A DNA stretch of 64,000 nucleotides from Farysia itapuensis (GCA_023212645.1 JALBYC010000023.1:115220-179219), one strand, 5' to 3'. Shown: positions 29,920-39,372, numbered from the stretch's first letter. Program-made: numbers and translations. Notes: generated from the letters alone by a model not told the origin.

Positions 29920-32919
29920 CTAGATGATGCGAAGGCTCCAAGCGCCTTGAGCGGGCGGGTTGGCGATAGGGCCGAGGCCGAAACCGAGGAGGTTGAGCAT
30001 ATCGGCCGAAGTATCGTGGCCGGTTGCTTTCATCAACTGGACCAAGTCTTCGCACACGACGTGACGGCCAGAGTGGTAGACTGTTCCGTCCGAGTCATTG
30101 ACGAAGAGAAGTGGAAGGAGGAAGTGCGGAGGAACTGGGTGATTTGCTGCACTTGCGGTGGCGTTGGCAAGCATGTCACGGATGGGTGGGACATGGACAG
30201 TGATGAAATGCTCTGGATCGCTCCCAGTGTCTTCAGTGGCTGGTTTGGCGGAATGCTCCACACGCAAAGGGCCAATAGACCCGATCCAGACATCGAGCGG
30301 GATCGGGTTGGATGTAATGGCTGCCGGGACAATGAAGTTGGTGACAGACGTTTGAATGGTGTGCTTCGTCTGATTGTACGTCGGCATGCTGGTGATCAGC
30401 GGGAACGGAGTCATCGGCACCTCACAAGGACCCTCGTCTTTGGAAGCTTGTGTAGCGCTCGTGTCAAAGTACGAATACTCGAAACGAGAGATGCCAATCA
30501 CGGTCCAGACAAACGCATCGTCCACCTCGTCCACAACCTTGGTGCCAGAGCTGTGTGACTTTGGCACCACCACGGTCTTGGGTGAGACATAGGCGAGCGA
30601 GCTGGTTTCGCCGGTCTTGTGGACATCGGTGAACGTCGTCGGGACGTTAGACGTTCCGAATCCGACCTGATGTGTACGCGCGAAATCCACTGTCAGTGGC
30701 TCTTGGCCGACCTGCGAAGGTGAGGACAATTGCTTCCAGTCTCCGACGACAGAGCCACACAGGTAGCTACGAGGAGAAGTGAAATCAGACTCCAGATGCT
30801 CCGAATCACCAGAGATGGTGTCTGAATCAGAGCTTGGGACGAACCGCATCAGCGCTACTTTCTGCATCTGACCTACGGGACCGTACAGATTCAAGTCTTC
30901 CGCACTGGATGTGGCTTTGGACGTCTCGCTCGCCTTGGCTGCACTAGTGTCCGTAACATGGACAGAGTCATTGGCGCGAAGGGAGCTTGCTTGGACATCA
31001 GTGAAGGTCTTTGAAGCGAGAGTCTCGGCATTTGTGCCGTTGCGCTGTGTTGAGCTATTTGCATGACCAACATTGTGCTGCTTTGTAGGGACAGAGCCGG
31101 AAAGCGCTGCGAGTTTTTGATGCAGAGCAGGGTCAATGGGGACTCGGCGCGCTTTGTTGCCAGATCCAGCTGTGATCAGCTCAGCAGGAGGGTCGATTTG
31201 AGGCAGCTGCACTTGTCCTTTGTCCACCTTGCACACTACCAACGGGTCTGAGCTGAACCCTGTGTTGAGATCCGTCAGGACAATCGTAGAGCCATAGGTG
31301 ACGCTGCCTTCCTCAGCACCGGCAATCTCTGCTAAGGATGGTCGAGATATAAGCGTGATTCGATACGTAGACCACTCTCCGCTGTGGCCTACAAGCCTGC
31401 CGTCTGGAGCTGAATGCATGTACTTGGTTCTGGCGGTTTGCGAGTTGATGCGATTGAAGAGCGAGATCAACGAGCCATTTTGTACCTGAGTGGAATGTCC
31501 GCGTGGCTTCGCTGTCTTTTTGGAGGACTTGGAGATGACAGTCACGGGAGCAGATTCGAAGGAAGCCCAGGCAAGTCCTTTGGGCAAACGGGAGAGGGTC
31601 TCGGAGTGATCCAATCCTTCAACACCATTTTCCGCTGGCAGCCCGGAGAGACTATGGGCTTGATCGATGCGCACTTTTTTTAGCGGACTCAGTATCGGGT
31701 GGTGAGGTTCCAGTCCACTTGGACGCAGGAGATTGAGCTGAAGACGGAAACTCTTCGACTTTCCCGTGGGAGTGATAAACAGCGAGCGAATCTTTGTCTC
31801 GAGGCGTTCGTCTAGACTGGCGACGTGTTCGTCGGAGTAGTAGACGTTTCCTTCTCCTTTCACCAGGAAACTGACTTTGCAGGTGTCTTCTTCGTCAGCA
31901 TCTTCGTCAGTCAGTGAAGTGGTGAGAGTAGCTGAGCCGTTCTCTGCGTAGCGACGAAGTGGTCCAGTGACGTTGACTATTGGCGGAGGATGGAAAAACC
32001 GCTTCTCCGCGCCATAGCTCTTTTGAGCGACAGAGGCATGCAGACAGCGAATGGTGGTCATCTTGCTGGTCTCTTTATCGGCCGAAGGGATGGGCCCAGT
32101 TACCAGGGCTGGTTTCACCCTTGTGTCAATGCTGGAGAGGTATTCTACAAGTGCATCCTTGACTCTGTCTCTACGCTCGAAGGGACCTATTTCACGGTAC
32201 TTGCGCTTGCCCAGGACCTTTCTAGGCCTCTTCGGGAGCCTCTGTGGCTTTGTAGGAGTCGATAATTGCTCACCGTCGGCCGTCAAGGTTGAGGAGACTC
32301 GTGCCTGTAGGCTGGCCATGAATTGCTCCAGACTTGCGGCAAGAGCATCGTCAGATGCCGGCTGAGCATGTGTTTGAGGCTCCGTAGGTGGTGCTTCTGC
32401 AACGCTGGTAGTCGCAGCCGAGGAGGGGAGCAGGTGAGCCTGGCGAAGGATGGTATCAACAAACGACTGCGCGTGGTCTTCCGAGACACTGTCCGGACCC
32501 GATCGTTGTTCATCTGGCTCAGTTTGCAAAGCTGACTGACCATTTCCGGCTGGGGATAAAGGTTGCGGTGTAGGCATGAGAGAGGCAAGTAGCGAGTCAA
32601 AGGACGCAAGGTCTTCGGCTGTGGCCGGTGTTGCCTGATCCTGTGTCGGCGTGTTGTAATCACTCGATGCCACAGCAGGGTCCGTCGATGGGATAGCAGC
32701 ATGATGTGCGCTCTGGATGTCATTCTGATCCTGTGCGGTGGTGTGTGTGTCGGCCATATCACCTATTGAATTGTCCATGGAAGGGATACCATTGATGATG
32801 GTCAGATCGACGGCGTCGGGAGACTCTACATCCGTTGGCACCGAAGCATGTGCGTCCTTGGACGCTGGCTCATTCGAGGCAAGATGACCGCCAGACTGTG
32901 TTGATTCGCCCGCCTCCAT
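29920..32919 (-). CDS. CSL (CBF1/RBP-Jkappa/Su(H)/Lag-1) family transcription factor
   Basis: DNA-binding protein of the family that mediates Notch signalling in animals; in fission yeast the paralogues Cbf11 and Cbf12 control cell adhesion, cell cycle and lipid genes. About 999 residues. A disordered N-terminal region of some 240 residues precedes the Rel-homology N domain (about 300-420) with CLHASVAQKSYGAEKRFF and a PPP motif. The beta-trefoil domain follows with VTVISKSSKKTAKP, SLISLFNRINSQTARTKYMH, VVCKVDKGQVQLP and YGPVGQMQKVALMRF. A C-terminal IPT/TIG-like segment carries VWTVIGISRFEYSYFD and PLDVWIGSIGPLRVEH. The loops between core strands are much longer than in metazoan CSL, which is usual in fungi. 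The normal FFCPPP is FFHPPP here. Divergent from SUMO, 280 bp apart. Confidence 0.93.
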   Translation of the reverse strand: MEAGESTQSGGHLASNEPASKDAHASVPTDVESPDAVDLTIINGIPSMDNSIGDMADTHTTAQDQNDIQSAHHAAIPSTDPAVASSDYNTPTQDQATPATAEDLASFDSLLASLMPTPQPLSPAGNGQSALQTEPDEQRSGPDSVSEDHAQSFVDTILRQAHLLPSSAATTSVAEAPPTEPQTHAQPASDDALAASLEQFMASLQARVSSTLTADGEQLSTPTKPQRLPKRPRKVLGKRKYREIGPFERRDRVKDALVEYLSSIDTRVKPALVTGPIPSADKETSKMTTIRCLHASVAQKSYGAEKRFFHPPPIVNVTGPLRRYAENGSATLTTSLTDEDADEEDTCKVSFLVKGEGNVYYSDEHVASLDERLETKIRSLFITPTGKSKSFRLQLNLLRPSGLEPHHPILSPLKKVRIDQAHSLSGLPAENGVEGLDHSETLSRLPKGLAWASFESAPVTVISKSSKKTAKPRGHSTQVQNGSLISLFNRINSQTARTKYMHSAPDGRLVGHSGEWSTYRITLISRPSLAEIAGAEEGSVTYGSTIVLTDLNTGFSSDPLVVCKVDKGQVQLPQIDPPAELITAGSGNKARRVPIDPALHQKLAALSGSVPTKQHNVGHANSSTQRNGTNAETLASKTFTDVQASSLRANDSVHVTDTSAAKASETSKATSSAEDLNLYGPVGQMQKVALMRFVPSSDSDTISGDSEHLESDFTSPRSYLCGSVVGDWKQLSSPSQVGQEPLTVDFARTHQVGFGTSNVPTTFTDVHKTGETSSLAYVSPKTVVVPKSHSSGTKVVDEVDDAFVWTVIGISRFEYSYFDTSATQASKDEGPCEVPMTPFPLITSMPTYNQTKHTIQTSVTNFIVPAAITSNPIPLDVWIGSIGPLRVEHSAKPATEDTGSDPEHFITVHVPPIRDMLANATASAANHPVPPHFLLPLLFVNDSDGTVYHSGRHVVCEDLVQLMKATGHDTSADMLNLLGFGLGPIANPPAQGAWSLRII

Positions 32920-33199
32920 CTGTAAATCAGCTGGAGAGAGCGATGCTGCTCATTTGCTACGTCCTCTGAGCGGTTCCATTGAGGCCCTTTTGGCTATAAA
33001 CTTTGGGCCAAAAATTCTGGGCCTTCGAATCCCGAGTTCCGAGTATGGAAACGCAACTGTCGCGTTTTCGGATCCGAAGAGTGGCGCTGAGCACAAGAGG
33101 CGTTTGACAAGAATTCTTCTGGCCGACTGGGGGAAACAGCTTCTCTTGCATCCACCACCCACTCCTAGGTCGAGCTTCCATCTCGCACATCTACACGAA

Positions 33200-33558
33200 A
33201 TGTCGGATCAAGACCCTGCCCAACCAAAGCCAGAGGGCGGCGAGCAGCTCAATATCAAGGTCAAGGACGCAGAGGGCAACGAAGTCTTTTTCAAAGTCAA
33301 GCGCACCACAAAGCTTTCCAAGCTCAAGAAGGCATATGCCGAACGAATGGGAAAGCCAGAAAACAGTGTGCGATTCATCTTTGACGGCCAACGTATCGGC
33401 GACAATGACACTGCGGAATCGGTAAGTCCTATGACGCGTACACTAAGCGCGTTTCACCAACACGATGCTGACTTATGCTCTTATCACGCGGACTGTAGCT
33501 TGGTATGGACGATGGAGACGAGATTGACGCCATGATTGAACAACTAGGCGGCCGCTGA
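33200..33558 (+). CDS. SMT3: SUMO, small ubiquitin-like modifier (Smt3/Pmt3), two exons
   Basis: Protein modifier attached to lysines of nuclear and other targets. Exon 1 (33200-33421) encodes MSDQDPAQPKPEGGEQLNIK and the ubiquitin fold with EGNEVFFKVKRTTKLSKLKK and RFIFDGQRIGDNDTAES. A GTAAGT...GACTGTAG intron (33422-33498) leads to exon 2 (33499-33558) with LGMDDGDEIDAMIEQLGGR. The intron sits inside the ubiquitin fold at the ES/LGMDDGDEI junction. The diglycine is followed by a single Arg, so the Ulp1-type protease needs to remove only one residue. Total 93 residues, a typical length. Confidence 0.97.
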
Positions 33559-33937
33559 GCATGTCAGTCTCGAAAGACCCTCTGGAACCATCTGCGATAC
33601 TCGAACAAACCTACGTGTTTGACTGTACCAACGTGGTCAGCCTCGGCTCATGTACTCTTGCTATGCATGCAACAGATGTGGTCAAATGTAATTCTACCTG
33701 TGCCCAGCACTTCGGGCTGCGGCTCTTCATCTCTGCCAACACCAGCCTTTCTGCCTCTGTGGGTGCCGATACGGACAACGCGTCTCGTTCACACTGCTCG
33801 TCAACTCAAGCATGGTGCTAGCCGCGTGAACGCGTGGGAACGTAGGGCATGTACCTTGACGGGTATCGTGATTGCAAGGGTGGGTGGTATACTATGTTGA
33901 AGCGAAGCCGATAGCATAGAAGTTGGCGTGGATGTGC
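33559..33937. other. Gap between convergent SUMO and the small membrane-associated protein gene
   Basis: About 380 bp; short overlapping frames only. It must hold the 3' ends of both convergent transcripts. Confidence 0.5.
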
Positions 33938-34275
33938 CTAGACTTTGGATCTGCGACGTCCGCCGCCACCGCCTCCGCAGCGACAGCAGAGAACATCGGC
34001 GATGCAGTTGAAGGTGGCAGTCAGGCAGGTTGCAATAGCCGAGACACTGTATCATGAGCGGCAGTCAGTGACCATTTCCCTCGGAGACTGTGAGATCAGG
34101 TGAACTTACATGGTGTGGAGGACACTACCAATGGCCGAGAAAATGGCATGGAAGATGCCAGCAATGGACGAGACAATGGACGAAAGACACGAGGCTACAG
34201 CTATTGAGCAGAAAGGAGACGTCAACATCCATCCACATCTGAATGTTACGAGTCTGGCAGAAACTTACCTCCCAT
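33938..34275 (-). CDS. Small lipid-anchored hydrophobic protein (68 residues), three exons
   Basis: Too fragmented to appear as one open frame, but the splice signals give a clean product. Exon 1 is only 7 nt (34275-34269, ATGGGAG) before GTAAGT. Exon 2 is 34200-34110 (acceptor AATAG, donor GTAAGT) and exon 3 is 34046-33938 (acceptor TACAG). The protein begins MGAVASCLSS, a consensus N-myristoylation site (Gly2, Ser6) with Cys7 for palmitoylation. A hydrophobic, Ile/Ala/Ser-rich stretch of about 45 residues follows, then a Cys-rich/Gly-rich basic tail (DVLCCRCGGGGGGRRRSKV). The family resembles the very small, highly hydrophobic fungal proteins with a GRRR-type tail usually left as hypothetical. 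Location at a cytosolic membrane face is inferred. Two introns in 207 coding bases is unusual here. Confidence 0.75.
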
Positions 34276-34335
34276 GATGGTAGACTTTTCGTTGAGAGTG
34301 GTTGGGTGGATGTGGATGGCAATGCTAGTCCAAAG

Positions 34336-34350
34336 AGGGGATTATATACA
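34336..34350 (-). promoter_or_regulatory. STRE-like CCCCT next to a TATA element, for the small lipid-anchored protein
   Basis: On the minus strand TATATAAT (34341-34350) is followed directly by CCCCT (34340-34336), about 60-75 bases before the ATG at 34275. CCAAT (minus strand, about 34454) lies further upstream. This looks like a strong, possibly stress-responsive promoter; inferred only. Confidence 0.35.
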
Positions 34351-34836
34351 TACACACACGTCCATCAAGTTTAAGCTCAGTTGTCGAGCTCGGCATGGTA
34401 CTGGGTACCGCACAGCCTTTTTTCTGATGCGTGCGAGGGTCCCAGGACCCATGATTGGATAGACGACCGGGGGAGGAGGCGTACAGAGAAGGCGCCGCCG
34501 CAAGCGAGGCATGACTTCAGCCTGACAACCACGCCGTGCCATGACGTTGTGCGAGAGCACATGAGCAACGTTTGCGTATGCATACTCCGCTAGCTCCGCT
34601 CGCTGTCTCATTTGTGCACCGCGCCAATCGCGAACAGAGCTTATCGAGCAAAGTCTAGGCTGAGTCACAAGCACTCGACACGCCCAAACACGTCATCACG
34701 CGAAAAATATATCAAAATTACCCGGCCCACACAACCATGGACCCTTTGCTGCTACTCAACATCTCGCACACTCACACTTTGGGAAAGGAGAGGAGGATAC
34801 TATTGCAAATAATTGTGTGTACACGCAACACAGAGA
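34351..34836. other. Intergenic region between the small protein gene and TOM70
   Basis: About 490 bp upstream of the small protein gene and downstream of TOM70 (both minus strand). No gene seen; an A/T-rich patch (AAATATATCAAAATT) lies near 34700. Confidence 0.45.
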
Positions 34837-36816
34837 CTACATCATACCGGCCATCTGACCGAGAGCAGCACCTTGTTCTGGGAAGTCCTGAATAAATTTG
34901 AGCTGTGCTCTCGACGCGTTTTCGTAAGTGAGGGCATTGATCAGCTCCGGTTCGGTACGTGCGATTTCAGCCGAGCGCTCAAAGTAGGCAATCGAATCCT
35001 GAATCTTGCCCTGCTGCAGACTCAGCTGAGCCAGCGTGGCGACGGCTACGTCGCAATCTTCGTCCTTGGCCAGAGCTTGCTTGCACAGGTCTTCGGCCGC
35101 AGCAATATCTTGCTTCCACTGGAAGAGAGCCAGCGCCTTGTTGATCATGGGCAAGACGTTGGTCGACCCCTTTTTGTTGGCTTCAATTTCGATGGCACGG
35201 TCAAACTTCTCCATAGCCTCTTCGAACTTTTGCTGGTCGAGCAGGAGCTCACCGTAGTAGTTGTACGCTTCCGACGAGGTGTCAAAGTTGCGCAACAGCT
35301 TGCGGAAGGAAGCAGTCGAGTGGCCCGTGTTGCCGTTCTTGTAGTGGGCAACTGCATACTGTACCTGCGAGAAGATAAATGTGTTGTCCAGCGACGTTGA
35401 CTTTTCGTAGTCACGGATAGCTGCCTCAAACTCGCCGAGGATAAAGTTGACTTGTCCACGGTGGTAGTAAATGTCTGGGTCCTCGGAGTTGGCTTCGACC
35501 GCCTTGTCAAAGTCTTTGAAGGCCGCCTCCTTGTCGGAGAGCTCCATGTGTACCGAGGCCTTCTTGACCCATGACTGGACGTACTTGGGTCGTAATGTTG
35601 TGCTCTTTTCCAAATCGGCAAGTGCCTCTTTAGCATTGCCAATGACGAAGCGGAACGTGCCACGCATGTTGTATGCATTAGCTTCGAGATCTTGGTTGCT
35701 CAATCCCTGGTCGATGGCCTCATTGAACAGGGAGAATGCGTGTGGGTAATTTTTGGCCGTCAAAGCCTCGTAGGCCTTGACAAGTGTATGATCTCCTTGA
35801 CTTGGGTTGTTAGGCAAGGTGGGAACAGGACTGGCTCGGAAGGCTTCGAGGTAGGCAGTGACAAAGGTGGGTGACGGCAACTTGGGCTCCCGAGTCTTGA
35901 GGATGTCTTGCGCTTTGCCTGTAGCCAGCTTGCGAAGCACGCGCTCGACACTCTCGGTAGCAGTCTGGTCCTTGAATTGCGCCAGAATGGCTACAGCCGT
36001 AAAGTCGGCGAGCGAGTCAAAGAGCTGTTGTGCTTTGGCCTCACCGACACCTTCAGATCCTTCCGTGGGTGAGCCGAGCTGCTCTCTAGCTACAGCTCTT
36101 CTGTTGAGCGCCTTAATGTATGCCTTGTCCATCTTGAGTGCCTGGTTGCAGTCAGCAATGACATTCTCGGGCTGGCTCAAGTTGGCATAGCAAGCGGCAC
36201 GGTTCGAGTAAAAGACCGCCACTGGGTGAGCAGCAATGGCTTTTGTGTAGTGCGCAATCGCTGTCTCGAATTGCCGATTTGAGTAGGCCTTGTTGCCGAG
36301 GTTCTTGAGGTGCTGCGAGAGACTCTTTCGCTTTTCGTCGCTGAGTTTCAGGATATCTGCCTCTGGTAGGGAGGCGAGATGGTCGTCAGAGGCCTCGTCG
36401 AGCAGCGGACCGGAAGGATCAGAAGGAAGACCATCTGTGCGCTGCTGTGGTGCATCCGTAGATCCAGTGCTGGCAGTCTTCTTCTTGGAAGCTTTCTTCT
36501 TCTTGCCCTTCTTGGCTGCAGCGGCGGCGGAAGAATCCGCGCCAGAGGCAGAGTCGATCTTGCTCTCTTCGTCGCTGTCACTGAGCGTGCTTTTGCCTTT
36601 GGGTGTAGATGGACGAGCCGACTTTTTGCTGGCAGAGTAGTAATACCACCCTCCTAGAGCGAGTGTTCCTGTAGCGATGGCGATGACAATGGCGCGATTC
36701 TCTTCGACCCACTTGGACAATTTGTTGGCGGTGTTGTTGGCTGCGAGCTGTGCACGATCTGCAGCGTGGGCGGCTTGCTGCGAGGCCTGCTGAGAGGCGT
36801 TTGCGATAGGCGCCAT
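34837..36816 (-). CDS. TOM70: Mitochondrial import receptor Tom70
   Basis: Outer-membrane receptor that takes preproteins, notably carriers, from Hsp70/Hsp90 and passes them to Tom40. The 659-residue protein has an N-terminal anchor (AIVIAIATGTLALGGWYYY, about residues 44-62) after a short Ala/Gln-rich intermembrane part. A Lys/Ser-rich linker (KKGKKKKASKKKTASTGS) precedes an array of tetratricopeptide repeats. The first, dicarboxylate-clamp repeats are recognisable: LKNLGNKAYSNRQFETAIAH with FYSNRAACYANL and ALNRRAVAREQLG. Later repeats include YHRGQVNFILGEFEAAIRDY, and the C-terminus carries YFERSAEIARTEPELINAL. Single exon, normal length. Divergent from the serine racemase gene. A carnitine carrier, a typical Tom70 client, lies 6 kb away. 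Confidence 0.96.
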   Translation of the reverse strand: MAPIANASQQASQQAAHAADRAQLAANNTANKLSKWVEENRAIVIAIATGTLALGGWYYYSASKKSARPSTPKGKSTLSDSDEESKIDSASGADSSAAAAAKKGKKKKASKKKTASTGSTDAPQQRTDGLPSDPSGPLLDEASDDHLASLPEADILKLSDEKRKSLSQHLKNLGNKAYSNRQFETAIAHYTKAIAAHPVAVFYSNRAACYANLSQPENVIADCNQALKMDKAYIKALNRRAVAREQLGSPTEGSEGVGEAKAQQLFDSLADFTAVAILAQFKDQTATESVERVLRKLATGKAQDILKTREPKLPSPTFVTAYLEAFRASPVPTLPNNPSQGDHTLVKAYEALTAKNYPHAFSLFNEAIDQGLSNQDLEANAYNMRGTFRFVIGNAKEALADLEKSTTLRPKYVQSWVKKASVHMELSDKEAAFKDFDKAVEANSEDPDIYYHRGQVNFILGEFEAAIRDYEKSTSLDNTFIFSQVQYAVAHYKNGNTGHSTASFRKLLRNFDTSSEAYNYYGELLLDQQKFEEAMEKFDRAIEIEANKKGSTNVLPMINKALALFQWKQDIAAAEDLCKQALAKDEDCDVAVATLAQLSLQQGKIQDSIAYFERSAEIARTEPELINALTYENASRAQLKFIQDFPEQGAALGQMAGMM

Positions 36817-37025
36817 GTTTGTGATCGGGGGCCAAAGGAATGCGGTGAGTAGGGACGATGGTTGTGCGCATTACGTCGAAGAAAGTGGAGACCAGAAAGA
36901 GCCAAAAATGGAAGAAAAATCCTTCTTCTCGTCCGAGTCGATTTGACAGCCAAACACCGCGGACAGGCACCCCCATAAAGCTTCCCAAGGGCACCTCTGC
37001 TGCGGAGGAAAGGGGAAGAGCGAAC

Positions 37026-38345
37026 ATGCAACAGCAACCGGAACTGGTCGATCTGTGCCAAGTTCAGCAGGCGCACCAAAGAATCGCACCGCATACGCAC
37101 TACACTCCGTTGCTCACCAATCAGACGGTGGATGCGTTGGCAACATCAGCCCTGTTTGGCGACAGAGCAATCGCATCTCTTCGTCTTGCTTTCAAGGCCG
37201 AACATCTTCAGCGAGTGGGAGCATTCAAGTATCGCGGCGCTACCAATGCTGTACTGACCCACCTAGCTGCGGCGAAGGCGGACCATGCTGCCTCGGGAGG
37301 AGAGCCAAGCGAGTTCAGAGCCAATAAGCTGATTGTGGTCACTCACTCGAGTGGCAATCATGCTGCTGCACTTGCGTGTGCAGCCCAGACTGCAGGGTGC
37401 ATAGCTGCGGTCGTCATGCCGGACAATGCGCCCACGCCAAAACAGAATGCGGTCGCAGGGTATGGAGCGCGTATTACGTTCTGCAAGCCTACGCTAGAAG
37501 CGCGCGAGTCCACTGCCGAGCAAGTGATGCAGCAGTACAAGCAACAAGGCTACACAGTGCGGTTCGTACACCCTTTTGACGAGCGGCTGGTCATTGCGGG
37601 GCAAGGAACCATGGCGCTTGAGATGTTGGACCAAGCGTACTACCTGGAAAACAGAGCTGGTTGCTCACACGCTGCAGCGTCACCTGCTTCGAGTAGAGCA
37701 GCACTCGGTGCAAAAGGAGTACCCGCAGAGGGGTTGAAAGCGGACGCACTTTGGGCAGCACGATCTGCTGAAGAACCCGCACTGGACATCGTCATCGCGC
37801 CCGTGGGTGGCGGAGGAATGCTGTCTGGCGTGTCCAGCGCCATCAAAGGTGCCGATCCAAGAATCGTCGTTATTGGCGCTGAACCTGATCTTGTCAACGA
37901 TGCTTTTCACTCTGTGCAGACCAACGAGGTGCAATCGCCGCCACAACCACCCAAGACGATCTGCGATGGACTGTTGACGTCGCTATCACCGCTCACGCTT
38001 GCTCACATCCGCAAGAATGTAGACACCATTTCCACCGTGCGGGAAGAGCACGTATTCAGAGCATTACAGCTTCACTGGGAGCGTCAGAAGCAGTTGGTAG
38101 AACCGAGTGCAGCCGTCGGACTTGCAGCTGTCTTACAAGGGCACAACGAAGCCGGCAAGCAAAGCGGAAAGGAAGTTAGCTCCGACCAATCTCTCTGGGG
38201 CGTCGAGCAATGGGCAAACCACATCGCTCAGAAGAAAATCGCTGCAGGCCAAACCAAGCCAGAGATCCGCATTGGGATTGTCTGGAGCGGTGGCAATGTC
38301 GAAGTCGCCAAGATTGTCACGCAATTCCAAGCGCACGGCCTGTAG
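37026..38345 (+). CDS. Serine racemase-like PLP enzyme (fold type II)
   Basis: PLP-dependent racemase/dehydratase acting on serine or threonine-like substrates. The 439-residue product has the Schiff-base lysine in VGAFKYRGATNAVL (about Lys68), the substrate loop VTHSSGNHAAALACAAQ typical of serine racemase rather than biosynthetic threonine deaminase, and the phosphate-binding glycine loop PVGGGGMLSG. It ends with ERQKQLVEPSAAVGLAAVL and IGIVWSGGNVEVAKIV. There is no ACT regulatory domain. A Ser/Ala-rich insert of about 50 residues (near 205-250) between conserved strands makes it longer than the 340-residue animal enzyme. An ATG at 36858 is in frame, but the extra 56 residues are Lys/Arg-rich and unlike the family, and it lies only 42 bp from the TOM70 start. 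Confidence 0.87.
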   Translation: MQQQPELVDLCQVQQAHQRIAPHTHYTPLLTNQTVDALATSALFGDRAIASLRLAFKAEHLQRVGAFKYRGATNAVLTHLAAAKADHAASGGEPSEFRANKLIVVTHSSGNHAAALACAAQTAGCIAAVVMPDNAPTPKQNAVAGYGARITFCKPTLEARESTAEQVMQQYKQQGYTVRFVHPFDERLVIAGQGTMALEMLDQAYYLENRAGCSHAAASPASSRAALGAKGVPAEGLKADALWAARSAEEPALDIVIAPVGGGGMLSGVSSAIKGADPRIVVIGAEPDLVNDAFHSVQTNEVQSPPQPPKTICDGLLTSLSPLTLAHIRKNVDTISTVREEHVFRALQLHWERQKQLVEPSAAVGLAAVLQGHNEAGKQSGKEVSSDQSLWGVEQWANHIAQKKIAAGQTKPEIRIGIVWSGGNVEVAKIVTQFQAHGL

Positions 38346-38374
38346 TAATGTCATGTAGATTAGAAGCGTGCTTG

Positions 38375-39008
38375 CTACTCCGGTGGCCGGAGTGGTCCTC
38401 CAAAGTTTGTGCCGTCACCTTTGCCCGAATAGAGCTTGTCCTGCTTGTCCACCTTGTCTTCGCTGTATCGGTCTTGGGCCATCTTAGCACTGCTTCGGTA
38501 GCTGGTGCTGATGTCTGGGTTGCCATTGGCTTTGTTTTGGAACGAGAGTGGCACGTCTAAGCCCACGCGACGGGCCGTGAGTCGGACGCGTTCTTCCTCC
38601 GTCATATCATGTTGTGGGTTGTACCGAATCAACAGGTCCTAATACCATGAGAACGCAATGATTAGTCACATACATTGACAGCTAGCATTGTCCCTACTTA
38701 CAGCGTAGATGGCCTTGTTGGCCAGAAAGATCTCAAGATTCTCCAGTGTTTGCGCTCTCAACTCTTGTGCAGACTTTGTGTTGCCACCAAAGGGCTGCTT
38801 TTGGCTCGAAGCAGGGCCGGAGCTTGCTTTCCCGCTGTAGTCTGACTGCAGAAACGAGACCAGTGGTCCAGTCTCGGCCTGGAGGAATCATGTCAGCGTT
38901 TGATAATCGCACTGGAGGGCCAGAACCTACATTCTTCTGAGCTTCCTTTAGTGCTCTCTGGTACAGACTTGCCACAGAGGTGAGCCTGGTTCGTGTTGGA
39001 GCAAACAT
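38375..39008 (-). CDS. FMC1: Fmc1-like mitochondrial F1-ATPase assembly factor, three exons
   Basis: Assembly or stability factor for the F1 sector of ATP synthase. Exons: 39008-38931 (MFAPTRTRLTSVASLYQRAL, an LYR-like start), 38878-38702 (ETGPLVSFLQ, then LENLEIFLANKAIYA) and 38638-38375 (DLLIRYNPQHDMTEEERVRL, then ARRVGLDVPL). All junctions are phase 0 with GTAGGT/GTAAGT donors and CCAG/TTAG acceptors; total 172 residues. The final conserved block, a basic helix followed by a TEEERVxxTARRVGLxxP segment, is the signature I use for Fmc1 and matches human C7orf55/FMC1 in pattern (EE...GLVGLKLP). The middle is Ser/Gly-rich and longer than in human. It converges on the serine racemase gene with 29 bases between stop codons. 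Confidence 0.72.
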
Positions 39009-39072
39009 GTTGTGTGCGTGAGTGACGGACCCTGCCAAACCAGGAATTCTCTCCTCCAAAAATGCGCTTTTT

Positions 39073-39372
39073 TTATTGCGACATTTTCTTGTTGGAGAAT
39101 CCTTCCTTCTTCTTCTCATACCACGACGTACTATGTTCACATGAGAGCCAGTACCTCGTAACCCTCTGGGTAAGTAATAGCCTACTTGCAGGACGGTACA
39201 CGCATCCTGCCAGCTCTAAAGTGATGATACCACGTTCCGATGGGCGGACATAAACAACTTGGCTTCTCTTCTCTTTGTCCCTACTTTGCTCCGGTGTACA
39301 AATGTGAGCGGTGGGACAGAGACGCTCTGGATGCTCATCAGCGTTCAGTTCGCTAAAAAAGGCTGCCGACAT
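39073..39372 (-). CDS. Weak candidate: small hypothetical protein
   Basis: A 99-codon minus-strand frame from ATG 39372 (MSAAFFSELNADEHPERLCP) whose first 60 residues look protein-like (VVYVRPSERGIITLELAGC). A possible short intron (GTAGGC...CCCAG) lies near 39190-39165. No family recognised. It lies directly upstream of FMC1 on the same strand, so it may instead be leader sequence of that gene. Confidence 0.28.
   Translation of the reverse strand: MSAAFFSELNADEHPERLCPTAHICTPEQSRDKEKRSQVVYVRPSERGIITLELAGCVYRPASRLLLTQRVTRYWLSCEHSTSWYEKKKEGFSNKKMSQ

Noticed and set aside
36858..37025. In-frame upstream ATG extending the serine racemase by 56 residues
   Set aside because: The extension is Lys/Arg-rich, unlike the family, and starts 42 bp from the divergent TOM70 ATG; the ATG at 37026 gives the usual N-terminus.
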